Assembly: GCF_020740795.1 (NCBI RefSeq)
Contig: NC_067284.1
Span: forward strand, 94,479,440-94,543,439
DNA length: 64,000 nt
Reading direction: 5' to 3'
From: Apus apus
Lineage: Eukaryota; Chordata; Aves; Apodiformes; Apodidae
The translations under genes and the position numbers were made by a program. Below, piece after piece: positions 27,176 through 41,200 of this stretch. The notes under the pieces were generated by a model. That model did no database searches and was not told where the DNA came from. It saw only the letters and a program-made list of their open reading frames with translations. Position 1 is the first letter of the stretch. The number at the start of each line of letters is the position of its first letter.

Positions 27176-27602
27176 TCTCCTCTCCTATGAAGACAGGCTG
27201 AGAGAAGTGGGGCTGTTGAGCCTGGAGAAGAGAATGCTCTGAGGACACCTTATACTGGCCTTCCAGTACCTGAAGGGCCTGCAGGAAAGATGGGGAGGGA
27301 CTTTTTACCAGGGTGTGTAGTGAGAGGATGAGGCGTGATGGCTTTAAACTGGAAGAGGAGAGATTTAGGTTAGACATTAGGATGAAACTCTTTCCTGGGA
27401 GCATGGTGAAACACTGTCACAGGTTGCCGAGGGAGGTTGTGGCTGCCCCTTCCCTGGAAGTGTTCAAGGTCAGGTTGGATTGGGCTTTGAGCAACCTGAG
27501 CTACTGTAAGGAGTCCTTGCCTATGGCAAGGGCGATTGGATCTAGATGATCTTTAAGGTCCTTTCCATCCCAAACCATTCTATGATGTGATTCTAAGATT
27601 CT
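27176..27602 (+). mobile_element. CR1 LINE 3' end, sense to GRM1
   Basis: It contains TTGAGCCTGGAGAAGAGAA, the CR1 C-terminal coding region (FKLEEERFRLDIRMKLFPG, then CHRLPREVVAAPSLEVFK) and the 3' tail with ATTCTATGATGTGATTCTA, the typical CR1 terminal octamer repeat. The insertion is 5'-truncated to about 430 bp. Because it lies in sense orientation, its 3' end would appear in GRM1 pre-mRNA. Confidence 0.93.
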
Positions 27603-30600
27603 TAAATAGTAAAGCCTACTTCAGAGGCCATTAAAATGGGGTTTTCCTTGTGTGTATTACTCCTCACTTATTAACACAAAATTTATTTCCTGCACTTTGG
27701 TTCCTATCTGTCAGCTGATCATTAATCCAGGACCTTCTATTATATTCCATATTACCTCTGCCAGAGGTATTAATTTGTAATTAATTTGTAATAAAGTAAT
27801 ATAGTAATAAAGTAATATGGTAATTGCTGTCAGAGCATTTAATAAGGGAAGTCCTCAAAAGCTTTCCTAAATTCCAAGTACTCTGTAGTGATTCTATAAT
27901 TCATATGGCTATCTGCTCCAACAAAGAAATCTTCTAAACTTCTAAGGTATGTATTTTCACTGCAAAAGCTACATTGGTTCTTCCATAATATGAAATATTT
28001 ATTTGTGCAATAATACTGTTTTTGTTATGGTTCATACCAATTACCTTTGGGCAGAAATATCATAAATTTGCAGAAACATCATGTCTTCAGTTCACTGGGT
28101 TACTTTCTATACCTCTTTACTCTATAAATTCTTTTAAAAAATTAAAACTTATATGTGAAAATAGAAAAATCACTTTTTTTCACATTACTACTTCCACCTC
28201 TTTTGGTACTAAGAACAGTTTAACTGGTGTGGCAAAGTACCACAACAGAAAATTAGCTGATATTGGCAATCTGTTAAAGTCTGTCTTATGGATTTGTTCT
28301 AAAATACATTCTGTTGACATTCTGAGACAACAGTTCAGTCTCATCCTACATAGGGAAAGACCTTTGTTTGAGAACCATCCTATCTGTCTTCACAGGCCGT
28401 ACAGATTCAGAGAGTAAATGTAACTTTTCTATAATGGTTTTATCTTCTCTGAATGCTCTTTTTATACAACTGGTTATCACTGAATATCAGGCAATTTTCC
28501 CATTTCTGAAATATTTTAAGAATGGTGGGTTATTAGATTCTATGCCTTTATGTCTCAAAGTTGTTTTATCTTGTTTTATTAGTTTTGTATTTAATTTGTC
28601 AGGGTATATACCCTGTTCTCTTTCCTTTGTTAGGACACAACTTTGACTTTTAAAAGTATTTGTTTTATTTTTATTTCATTTTGGTTTGTTTTATTTTAAT
28701 AACTTTAGCAAATTTACTTTTCTGCTTTATCATGCTGGGGTTTTGATCCTTTTGGAGCTTCAGCTTTCAGACTGTCTGAGTAGTCTCCATGTAATATGTT
28801 AGTATTTCACTCTTTTAGCTGATTTTTAAATTTTCTTGAAGTTAGATTTCTGATTTTTATATGCTTTATTTTAAATTAAATATTGCTGTTACTGATTTCT
28901 TATTTCATATGCAGCTTTTTGTGTCCACATATAGCTGAAGTACAGTTACAATGACAGACTATTTTTTTTTTGATAGCTAGGTCTTAATAAGGCATTGTAT
29001 ACTGCTCAAAACTAAATCAAGAGATGGTTCTTAGTTTCTAAGTTCAATGAGCAGATGAGTAACACACATGAAAAAAAATAGATACACTATGTGTAAGATT
29101 TGCCTTTCTGGCAGTATGACATACAGAGCCACTGTGTGTTAATAGTGCTCTGTGACACGTGGGGTGCTTTTAAATGAAAAGTGCTGTACATCACAAGCTG
29201 TCCTTTCCTCTTGTGACATACCACTAGCTAGATGGCTTGTGTCTATCAAAAACCAATGTGAAAAATATTTTTTTTACTGAAAAGTCATATCATTTGTTAT
29301 ACAATGCCATGGTCCTATGCTTGAACAATTTCCATTTATATTCTCTTTTCAATGTTCTTAAACAAATGCATTTCTTAAAGTATATTTTAATTCTATTAAC
29401 TGCCAGCAATTATTTTTAAGTTCCTTTGAAATTCAACAGAAATACTCTAAGAATAGGTATTTGGCAGTTCTGGTAGACAAAGCAAAGAAGGTCATGTCCT
29501 GCTTGGGTGCAAAGAGCAAGTGTAGCGGTCAGGCTCTTGATCCACTGGTCATTGAAGTTAGTTGGTGGTCCTCTGCTGAGTCCAATGATATCCTGAATGG
29601 GGCTCAGGATGGCCGTCTTTTGTTATCTTTTGAGGTTATGGAGCTGGCATTCCTTGGAAAGCACTAAATATCCAAGAGGCATGTGTATCCCACAGCTTGA
29701 AGTATCTCGTAGTTAATTGTAAGTAGTGGAAAACTGTGTGAAGGCAAACTGTTGGATTTGCATAGATATTAGAGGATATTCATATACAAGATTTTTTCCT
29801 TCCAACTAGAAGAAGGCTGAACCTAGTTCACTTCTTCCCATTCAAATTCCACAGTGAATTTAACTCTTCTTTCTCTTTGCAAATTGCTTGAGGAGCAAAC
29901 TTTCATTTTCCTAAATGCAGTCACAATTTGCAGTTGTTTGACCAGCAAGTTTCATTCTTTTCGTCTGTGGATACAGATGGATTTGTACAAGCTAGTAATT
30001 CTCAGAACACTTACTCAAACAAAACTCATCCTGGCAAACTGCAATAAGAACCAGGCATGAATACTGCTGAAGTGACAGCTATTTGAAATCTGAGTGAGTA
30101 CTCATAAATACTTTCTTAAAGTGTCTGGCCAGGCTCCATTGAACATTGAATGTCTCCTCCTATATGGAGTAGAATATAAAATATAAATCTGTAATTAATT
30201 GTCAGGAAGTGAGAAAACCTTTCATACTTATTTATATAAGCCTTTCTTATCCACATGGTGCTGTGGAGAGGCTATAGCAAATGGAAATTTGGCACGTAGA
30301 TCATTGTGCTGGGTAGTGAAAGATGGTGATACTTCTAAAGGGAATATATTTCTCTGCCTGCAAGCTTTGCCTGGATAAATCTCAGTCTCTTGCCTGAGTG
30401 GCAAATACATGAAACTGAATATCGAAAAGGAATGCTATATTATCAGCATTGCTAAAATTGGAAGGATGATTTGAGAGACTGGAAAGTTAAAATCACTTTT
30501 ACTGAACTAGTCAAAATGGTTACAGCAGTGGGCCAACACCATTCTCTTGGAGGATGCTCTTATTGCCAGGCCATAATTCCCTGGAAGGATAAACTCATAT

Positions 30601-33600
30601 TCAGGACCGGATTAAAAGCTTTATGGCTATATGAAGCCCAGTGCTGAGCTAGGACAGTCACTCTGGTGAAATGAAAGAGTTCAAGGTTTTGGGAAAAGAA
30701 TGAGACAGGCAGCAGCAGTGGCAGCCTGGGCATAGTTTAGCCACAGCCCACCATGGGTAACTTCCTCAGCTAAGCCACCTGCCTTTTGATCAGTCTTTTC
30801 TTGTTCCCTTCCCCCTCAAGGCACTACAGTTGTGATCCTCAGGTGTCACTGCATTCCCTTGTAAATAGGAAATTAGCCTTCCCTTTCACCTGGATACTTG
30901 CCCAACATAAACCATTCTTTGTCCACTGTCCAAGTTTGCCTAAGACTCCAATATCAGTCTGCACATACTAAGTGACACCAAGCCAGTGATAGTCAGCCAG
31001 AGCCAGCATTCCTTCTCCTTCCCATGCAGCGCCAACCTGCAGCTCCTTCTGGGTTTGTCACTGACCTCAAAAAGGGATGGCCAATATTCTTTTAAATACA
31101 TGACCCTAACCATTCCTGCAATGATTTCCTCCAATGTTGGCATCCTAGGAAAGGTTTGGATAAGGATCTAGTAAAAGTCTGAGTCTGCAGCACAAGGACA
31201 GTAATGTACTAAAACTGATGTTATGAAGTTGAGTGAGGCAATTAATATTGATCTCAATATATATTATGGAACAGCCAAAAAAAGGACAGTGTTGAGTTGT
31301 GCCAAAAATCCAAGTGCAAAAGACAAATGAGCTATTCCAGAATGCTCTGGCTACCAAGACAGCAATCCCCAGACAAATAATAAGATGATGGTTCAGGATT
31401 CAGCTGAAAGAAGTTTGTAATTAAATTAAAACCAAACAGTGTCACTCTACAGAAAATAGGTCTTCTCAAACAAACCTGGTTTTATTCCCCAATGAAAGTG
31501 CAAACTTGGTAGCTACAGATTAGTCTGTAGATAGAATATCTTGAATTTCTGTAAGGTACTGAATTAGTATTACAGGATAGTTTGATTCAAAAAGCACTAT
31601 GCAGCGTCAGGAAAACAGATGTCGTATAAATTAAAACTCAGCACACTGACATCAGCAAGATAAGAGTGACCATCAAATGAGATTATGTCTGCTGCATTGC
31701 GCAGAGCTCCACAAAGGATCTAATGCCTCTTTTTTTCCTCAATGATATACATGATACACAAAGCACAATTGCTGGAAAGATATGCAGTTTTGTGAAATGG
31801 CAATTAATGGGGAGAAGAGGGAAGATTCAGATCTCTTGGTAAGCTAGGCCCAGTCTAAGAAAATGCATGCTAATACAGTCAAATGCCAACCATAAATACA
31901 AGAATAGGGCACATGTGCAGCTTACACAGGAGAAGAATTTTGTCCCTGAATTAAGTCCTGAATATACAATATGGTTACAGAGGAGCTGCACAAACACAAA
32001 AAACCCAAACCCAAGCCAAAAATACAAAAAATCAAAGTAATCCTTGAGGGAGTGGGAACTTTACCACAGTCTAATGATTATTAGCATTTACTTTGCTGTT
32101 CTTTTTCCCTTCTGTAATCAACATTTTAAAAAGAAAGCTAAAATACTAAAAAGAGACAGGGATAAAACTCTAGATTATGAGGGCTGAAAAAAGTGCCTTA
32201 TAGCAGAAATATAAACCAGCTTAGTTTTCTACCTGGTTTGTCAAAAAGAGATACAAGTTTATAAAAAACCTCACATTTCCTCCAAGAACACAGAACTACA
32301 GGACTCTGTATCCTCATGGTTAGATGCATAAGAAGCACCAATTGCTGGTATGCCAACAAATTCCAATTAGGTAAAAGACAAACATTTTTTCTTGTGATGG
32401 TGATTAATCATTGGGATAAATGTCTGAGGAAGTGATACCTCTTTAGACTTTTGATATTGTCTAATCAAAATTTACTGCAGATGTTCCAGAACAGTTTTAT
32501 TCAAAATGCAAGTCACTAGACATAGCGCAGAGGGATCTGTAGTGAATTATGGCTTGGCATTATACAGGTGACATATGAAGAGCTGACAGCTTTTTCCATC
32601 ATGAAATCCTATTCATTTACAGATAGTTTTGATTATGCAAGCAGGCAGGAAAAAAAGTTTCATTTAAAGAGTAGCTTAACATTCATGTGTTGGTTCATCT
32701 GCTCAGACGCCTTGGAAAATTCAAAGTATCTTGTTCTGTTGATACTGATGGCAGGAGAAGAGAAACTCAGGAAGAAATTATCCTCTTAGTCAAATTCAGT
32801 CTGCTGCTGGAGTTTACAGGCATTATTTTAAGTCAGTGTTTGTTTCAAATGGTAGTTGGTGCTTGTTATGCATTTTACCATTACACTATAGAGCCCTTTA
32901 GTTCCTACTATTTTTGTTTGCTTGGGGAAAATTTTTGGTTTCATAGGCATTTTGACCCCTGTGACTGAAAAAAACAACAAGTCTTCTAAAAGGACGGAGC
33001 AACATTTTCCTGTGGTCTCATTAATTAGAATACTACTTTGTATTTAAAATGATGTAATTCATCTGACAGCCCATGCAAAATAAATTAAAAAAAACCCAAC
33101 ACTGGATGACAGTGGTAGCTAGGGTAATTAACCTTTTTACCAAGCCATTTTTCTAGAAAGAAATTCAGTACTGAATTTTGTGAATATTTACTTTAAATTT
33201 AACAGAGAAAATATGGGCATTAATACTTTCTCTGTTTTACAGAACACAACCAGCATGTTATAGAAGCTATCCTTTTATGATATGAACATCTTAATGTCCT
33301 CCTGCAAGGCAATTTAGAATATAGTCATGTTTGAAAATGCATTGTCTTTGTCACACCTACTTTTGCCTTTTCCACAGAGTCCAAATATATGTAAAATAAT
33401 GTATTTCACTTTTGTCATAGGTGTGGTGTTGCCTGTGAAGTGTGAAGCAGAAATGCACTGGTATCACAAATACCGAGTCACATTTCTCCTTTTTATAGTT
33501 CATATCTTGAGGACACATGAATAACAAAATGCTCTTTAAAATTTTGGCAATACACCTGTATTTACATTCAGAACTATGGTTCTCTTTTAATTAAGTCAAT

Positions 33601-36599
33601 GGGAAATTAGCTATTGACTGGAATTTACCCATACATTTGACTCTATGGAAAGATCCTGAAAGGCTACAGCCCCCTGGAGAAAAATGTCAGGATTTTGGAT
33701 GTACTGCTTTGAAAGGAGAGGTAAAAGTTAGTTGCTGCTGTCTTTCTTAATTTAAAGTGGAATACTGAAATAACTGGTTAGCTTGGCTATCTTTTCTAAT
33801 TTTGTGAATTGGAAATTCAGATAAGTAGCTAACTGAATGTGGAAACTTTATTGAATTTGACCATATAAGAACTAGGATTTATGTTAAAGAGGGTTTTTTG
33901 TTGTTGTTGTTGGTTTTGGTGTTTTTTTTCCCCTTTTATTACTCATTTGCTAGAACTAGGATTTGCTCATTTACTCATTTGCATTACACTAGGGTAAATA
34001 TCACCTGCTTTTTTTCCTCTCTTATTTTTTAATGAATGCTGTTAGAGCGCTGGTTTGTATGTGCTTAAATTCACAAGCCCAGACAGCACTTTTATCATAA
34101 TACGTGCAGGAAAATAACAGAGCAGGAAAAGGAACTATTTCTGTGTCTCTATCACACAATGACCTTTCTTGTAAAAGGCTGCTGATTTTTTGTTGTTGCC
34201 AGCCTCCTTATTCAAATACAAACTACAAACTTTATTAACTTCCAAGGAAGCTATCTGAAATTGTCTAGCTTCTAGCAAATACTAACTTAAATTACAGAAT
34301 ACCCAATATTTTGTAAATCAGTTTTGGTTTTAAATTACAAATAACAGCTCGTATTCAGAATAAACACTATGTATGCTCAGTAGGCAGGTTTTATTGTGTA
34401 CCCAGCAGAACACCAAAGACTGGGGGTGACTGGGACCTGCAACTAAACAGGGCTTCCCTGTTTTGAAATGAAGGTATTCTTGTGGAACCATTTGGTTTCA
34501 CTGAACCAGCATCTTTCAAAGGGGAAAGCATCCTGTAGGAATCTTCTAAGCAACTCTGCCTGTAATTCTGGGTCTCATCATCCCATCCCCTAAAAATCAC
34601 AACCTGTACCTCTCTGTACCAAGTTCTCCTAGTCTTTCCTGCAGCTTCTGCCAGATATGTATCTCGGAATGTACATTAACACATAGAACATTTTCTAAAA
34701 AGCTCAGCTGACTATTTATAGTTTTCAGAAGTTATTGCCTTCTGGAAAAGCACACACTTATTGCTGAATGTCTCTTCTTCGGTACTGTTCTTTACATGTT
34801 TTTAACATAAACCACCATATTTTGGTATTTTGAACAAGAGGTAAGAGTCTCTGGACCACACAGAATTAATGGTCATGGCCTCAGTCACTGGGAAGTCCAA
34901 CTTCAGACTAAAAATAATAAATTTGTCTGAGCTGACCTGCAAGCTTAGTCTTCAGTCAGGTAAAGGATTTGAAAAAGGTTATGTAGAGTTTACTATTAGA
35001 TCATAACCAGCCTTTCATTTTTTTAAGCTATTTAAATCTAAAAATAGCATTCACTTTCAACCTGATTCCATTGATGTAAATGGAAGATTTGCTACTGATT
35101 TCTGCAGGAAAGGGTTTTGGATATAATTATTACACAATTTCAATGCAAATGTATATGCATACAAGCAAAATGTACATGTATATGATAAAAGAGGCTTATA
35201 AAAAAGGAGAGCTGAGGGAAAGCCTCTACATCTCAATTTTAGAAACAATATTTCATCAGCTTGCCTTATTTTTATGCAGGAAGATTTCAGGGATACATTC
35301 TAAAAATGCAAATGTTTACAAAGAATTGCTTCATGATGATGTACATTTGAATTTCAGTCTCAGGGAAACTAGTCTTTATGCTGCTACTACTTGCCTTTTT
35401 GATGACAAAGGCCACTGATATTTAGAATAAAGGGAAAAGGATATTGTCTTTACTGCACTTAGGATCACCAACAGGCAAAGGCATACATTTTAATGAACAA
35501 GAGGGTGGGGATGATGCACATCTGCAAGAAAAGATGTTTTACCATTAATTTTTGCAACTTTTATTTTATTCAGAGGGTTTAAGTTCTGCATGCATTAAGG
35601 AGTCCTGCTTCCCTTCTGATTAGGAACATATCCAGCAGACAAGAGGGGATCCAAATATGTTTCACAGTTAAAGAAGAAAACAAAACAAAAAAATATTGGG
35701 ATGTTTTACCCTAATCTTAACACACCCTGAAATGGTGAGGACTCTAATGGACAGTTCCCAGGTTGGATGCTTTGTGCTAAGCCAGGATATTTGTGTGACC
35801 AACTGTTCAGTTAAGTTATAGGTACATGTTACAGATAAATGACATTTGCTATATTTTCATTTGAAAGTTTCTTCATTTTTAAGATATTCCCCAGTATTTT
35901 AGAAGCTGTGATTTTGTGAGAACTTTAACTGTTTTGAAATAGGATATGTTTTTTAAGAATGCAGGATAGAGGCAAAGGTCCAGCTTTGGTTCAACTTGAA
36001 CAGAAATTTTGCAAGATACAGTCTAACTCAAAATGACACAATTCTTCAAGGATCTTCATGGACTACTCACATTATATAATTCTATGTGTACACTTCACCC
36101 ATTTTAAAATCCAGCCTGGTAAGTTCTTTAATACCAATAGCTGTCTTGGAATGTTGTTCTAGAATTTAATTTCTTCTACAGTTAAAACCTGCTTAATGCT
36201 TTTCTTTTGCTTCTTGCTTTGGGGAGTTTTATTTGATCTGCAGAGGAGACTGAGCCCTTGAATAGCTCACTTTAAATAACATCTTCCTATTTTTTATGAT
36301 CTTGATGGCTGACCTTTGAAACTTCACTGGTTTTCCAGTATCTTTTGGTACTAGATACTACTGCAGAAGCAATCATAACACTATGAAATAGAATTAAGTT
36401 ATCATGATCTCTCTGATACTACTGTATCATGCTTATTTACTTAACTAAATCCCAATTCTATTATTTTTTTTTTAGCCACAGTGTTACCTTCAGTGCTTAT
36501 CTATTATAATCCCCAAGTCAGTAATTGCATCTCAAAATGGGGTCTGAGATCATGTCTCTGCAGCATTTTAAATTCTTATGAGTTTAAATGTATGTATCT

Positions 36600-37345
36600 A
36601 TTTAGTTGCATATTTTTTGTCTATGCCCAGTTTTCTGAATTGCCTAGATTGTGCTGCATTACTAAGTTGTCTCCCAGTCTTGCTGTCATTTGCAAATGTT
36701 ATTGGTAATGCTTTTGTATTTTTGCTTTCTCAGGTCACTGCTTAATATTAAGTAGTAAAACCTAAGAACAGATCCTTATGGGACACAATAGGCACCCATT
36801 AAATTAATGTTGCTTCACTGCAAGTATATGTTGACACCTACCAGCCAGATTATAATGTATTTCATGCATGCAATACTGATCCTTATCATTCCAAGTTCAT
36901 AGCCTAAATGTCATGCAAAATGAAGGAAGGTGTCTTGTGGAAATCTAACTGTGTTGCATTGACATTATTACTTTTCATAACCAAGCTTGTAAAAACATTG
37001 ATAAAAGATATTTTGGATAACTGAATTGGAAAGATCTCATTTCCACATACACATAATACTTAGCATTTGGTATATTGCCTCACTCCCTTAATTTTTTTCC
37101 TACTCAAGTTCTATGCCAGCTCCAGAGTTATTTTGTCCAGAATGGATGTCAGGCTGACTGACCTGTAATTACTCAGGTTAACTCACTTATCCTTTTAAAG
37201 TATTGCACAACACTGTCTTTGTTACAGCCTCTGGCACTCTACAACTCCTGATAGCTATTGAAAATCATATCTAGTAGTTCAGAAAGCCCATCAGCAACTC
37301 TGTCAGAAGTTACCTGAATGCATCCATTTTAAAATGCCTGCCTTT
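36600..37345 (-). mobile_element. Probable old, degraded CR1/L3-like LINE, antisense
   Basis: The + strand shows a decayed order of phrases typical of antisense CR1-family LINEs. These include TCTTGCTGTCATTTGCAAA, then GATCCTTATGGGACACAAT, then GTCAGGCTGACTGACCTGTA, then a TTGCACAACACTGTCTTTG-like phrase before a 'tctggcac' motif. Their order and spacing resemble the RT region, but identity is low and no open frame survives. This is a reading by eye, so the boundaries are approximate. It ends about 190 bp before the TTCC array. Confidence 0.5.
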
Positions 37346-37531
37346 TGGAGCTGCCACTTGATTTCCTTCTGAGTTGGGAAGGGAAATTGCCATTCATCAT
37401 CACCACCAACATCATCATGTTCTGGTACGTATACATTATCTGTCTCTACTCCAAACTACAGAACTTAAAAACTTTTAAAATGTTTCTTCCTGTTCTGCAA
37501 ACTCACTTCTAGCACTGATCCATCATGAGTG

Positions 37532-38250
37532 TCCTTCCTTCCTTCCTTCCTTCCTTCCTTCCTTCCTTCCTTCCTTCCTTCCTTCCTTCCTTCCTTCCTT
37601 CCTTCCTTCCTTCCTTCCTTCCTTCCTTCCTTCCTTCCTTCCTTCCTTCCTTCCTTCCTTCCTTCCTTCCTTCCTTCCTTCTTTCCTTCCTTCCTTCCTT
37701 CCTTCCTTCCTTCCTTCCTTCCTTCCTTCCTTCCTTCCTTCCTTCCTTCCTTCCTTCCTTCCTTCCTTCCTTCCTTCCTTCCTTCCTTCCTTCCTTCCTT
37801 CCTTCCTTCCTTCCTTCCTTCCTTCCTTCCTTCCTTCCTTCCTTCCTTCCTTCCTTCCTTCCTTCCTTCCTTCCTTCCTCCCTTCCTTCCTCCCTTCCTT
37901 CCTCCCTTCCTTCCTTCCTCCCTTCCTTCCTTCCTTCCTCCCTCCCTTCCTCCCTCCCTTCCTTCCTCCCTTCCTTCCTCCCTTCCTTCCTTCCTTCCTT
38001 CCTTCCTTCCTTCCTTCCTTCCTTCCTTCCTTCCTTCCTTCCTTCCTTCCTTCCTTCCTTCCTTCCTTCCTTCCTTCCTTCCTTCCTTCCTTCCTTCCTT
38101 CCTTCCTTCCTTCCTTCCTTCCTTCCTCCCTTCCTCCCTTCCTCCCTTCCTCCCATCCTCCCTTCCTCCCTTCCTCCCTTCCTCCCTTCCTCCCTTCCTC
38201 CCTTCCTCCCTTCCTCCCTTCCTCCCTTCCTCCCTTCCCTTCTTCCTTCC
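37532..38250 (+). repeat. Giant TTCC tetranucleotide array with 8-bp higher-order block
   Basis: About 719 bp of pure pyrimidine strand, apart from one A near 38155. Blocks in order are near-perfect TTCC to about 37878 (one CTTT interruption at 37681), then mixed TTCC and CTCC to about 37985. Perfect TTCC then runs to about 38126, followed by an 8-bp unit TCCCTTCC repeated to about 38240. Open frames of 240-320 codons on both strands (PSFL repeats one way, GRKE repeats the other) come from the repeat being free of stops and are not genes. The transcribed GRM1 RNA would carry the UUCC strand. The true length may differ from the assembly. Confidence 0.98.
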
Positions 38251-41200
38251 TGAAATATACCCCTTCCGATGTTTCTGTGATACCTTTTGTACTCCCATAC
38301 CACTGTAGCCAAATGACATAATTCCCTTTTTTCCAAGAGAGGAAGTTCAGATCTGAGAAAAGAACATGGTTGGGAGGGTTTATTGGAAGAGGCAGAGGAA
38401 AGCACAGAACTGCTGCCCAGTTTGTCTGTGCTTAGTCTGGAAGCCAGGGATGGTTGTATCATTAAGGGCAAGAGATGACATATGAGACAATAGCTGCTGC
38501 TGCTGTTGTGGGAGTGACAGCTCCTGAGAGCAGCAGTCAGTGCTCCTCACCTCCACATCTCAGTAACTGCTAGTGGCAACCAACCTGCTACTCCAGAGCT
38601 TTCACCCAGCTCTGCACCTCAGGGCCTCTCTTTCCTTCTGCTTATGCTTCTGATAAACTTTGAGTCAGCCCCAGTGACAGAGGTCTCTGCATGGCAGATG
38701 GCTGTTGCTGTGTGTGTTCAGAAGATAGCAAATTTCTGATTGCTTTGTTCAGAAAGGTTGCCCAGTCAACAGCTGGGCCACTTGAATCATTGTTGTGTCT
38801 TTAGCTCTGCCTACAGTTGGGTTTTGCATTGAAGAAAACCATATTTTATTTCTCAAAGATATTAAGTACAGCACATATCTCTCAGGAAGTGTCTATTCTA
38901 CACATAACAGTGTAGTGGTATGATGGATCTCAACTCTGTGAGACAACAAAGAAAAAAAAAATTGTGTGTAAATAAAAATTTTTTCACAGCATCCCATATT
39001 GAAGAGACAAAATAGTCCATCCCCTCTTGCTGTATATACATATATGAACATACAGACATGCCTCGGATGTTTTTCCATGGACATAGAGGTTTTTGTGTTC
39101 ATTAATATCTGCTAATCCGGATATCCACTCAAAATAAAATATTATTTAGGAGGGGAGAAATAGAACAACCAATCCACTCAAATTAGATCACAAAGATGAA
39201 AATAGCTTGCAGAGATCTCAAGCAATGTTAAGAAAACCAGAAAGATTTTTGCCTTTGATTTCCTTTAGATTTGCCAGATTAGATTGCAGGCATCAGGTCA
39301 AAAGAGCAGCAGTGTTCGTGAGAGAGCATTTGTCAAGTGCTAGTGAGGATGAAGGAAAATTGAAATGCCATTACAATCTTATTCTTCATTAAAAGTGAAG
39401 TACTAAATTTTCTACTAATTTGTTTTGGCAGATGATATTCTGACAGAGTTGACACCTATAGCAAAATGTGACCAAAGTGGATGCCATTCAGGCATGTTTG
39501 AATTATTTTCCTAGGACTGTGATGGTATATAATTCAGACTTGGATTTTTTTCTTAAATCTGTATATCTTTGACCATCAATACTTTTTGTTATAGGCAGAT
39601 ATCTACCTACAAACCCATCAAAACTGTTAGCTTCTTAGATTGTAAGCAAGATTAAGTAATTAACGTTATTAACATGGTAAAGGAGAACTGTAGTGTCTAA
39701 CCTCTTTTCCCAGGCACTGTGTGAGGTGACATTGTAAAGGCTGACTTTATTTAAACAATCTTTTCTCTCTTGAGTTGGATTTATTTCATTGGAAATTGAA
39801 TGTTTTAACTGTTGATGAGATTTAACAGACGATAGGGTGCTATAGGGGGAAATCTTGCAAGTTACTTTCCTGTAAAACTTCAGTTACAGATACCTTTGGG
39901 ATGTAGAGTTGAAAGCAAGGTTGGCATTCATCTTCCAACAAGATATTTTTGAGGTATTTCAGCAAGATATTTCAGATAAAATTATTAGTCATGCTGATTT
40001 TTTGCTGGTTATTGAGGTAGACTCTAATCTGCAGCTGAGAAGTGCCAAGTGAAACTCATCATGACAGCAGGATTTAAGTATCCATAAAGGTCCTGTCATT
40101 CCTTCACTTTTCTTTAGATGTTATGATTAGGCCTATCTGTCACTTACTGACTGAGACAGATTCCATGGAAAACATCAACCACAACTGCTTGTAGCAAGCA
40201 GTACAGGACAACAAGCCACCAAGCCACTGCACTAGTTAAGAGGCCAAGGAATGCCTCTATGAAGAGAGGGGAATCTCCCTGGGCAGGTGTATCAGCAAAT
40301 GAATTGATTGAATTGTAGGGACGAGAGAAAAGAGAGGACAAAAAGAATAATCAGATACAGATCTTTTGGCTACAGACCACCTTGCAATAAATTATTTCAG
40401 AAGGTTCCAGCGAATTAATTCAACAAATAAACAGTTTGTCTGTTTCTCTTTTTTTAAATAAATAACTTGTCATATGTTGTCTTAAAAATAATATCTTTAA
40501 ATAAGAAACTATATTTACCTCTAGCAGAGTCTAGCAATTTACATTTTTTATCCTGTTTTGTTTCCTTTCTAATATTTTAATTTTGTTTTTAGCATGTCTT
40601 ATTGGTTTGATATGCCCTCTTTGTAAGCTAAGGAAGTTGCAATAAGATAGTTTGGAAATACTGCCATTCTATTTTGTAAGAATTCTCAGAAGCATTGTAT
40701 AATCCTGTAAACCTCAGGTTTTTTTCAGCAATCATTTGTTTGAGCCTCTTATTTTATTTAAAAATAAAATAAATATAAATTAAATCCAGAAATTTTCATA
40801 CTTTTTTAAAAGGGGCACCACTTAAAACTTTGATTTTAAGTTAATAAGAGTTTGGAATTTCTCAGAAAGCACTGACCTAGGATTAGGGCAGGCAAACTAC
40901 TTAGTTAAAAATGGAAATTCTTATGCAAAAATACTATACTAATATTCATCAGCCAAAATACAGCCTTTTCAAGGGTCAGAAAGAAGAATGCTATGATACA
41001 ACTTTCACTTCAGCTGACCCTTAGCAGACTTCAACAGTTTCTTGAAGGGCCATTTATCTTTTCTGTTTCCTTGGTAATCTTGCCTTGGCTGTTCTATAAG
41101 GTGTACTTGATGATCCTCAAGAGTTCAGTAGTGATTTCTGGTTTTTTTTATACAACTCTTAGTTTTTTCCCACTCACTACACTGAGATGTACTCAGAAGA

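Noticed and set aside
37465..38471. Open frames of 240-320 codons encoding PSFL or GRKE repeats
   Set aside because: They are produced by the TTCC array, which has no stops in any frame on either strand. No coding function is supported.
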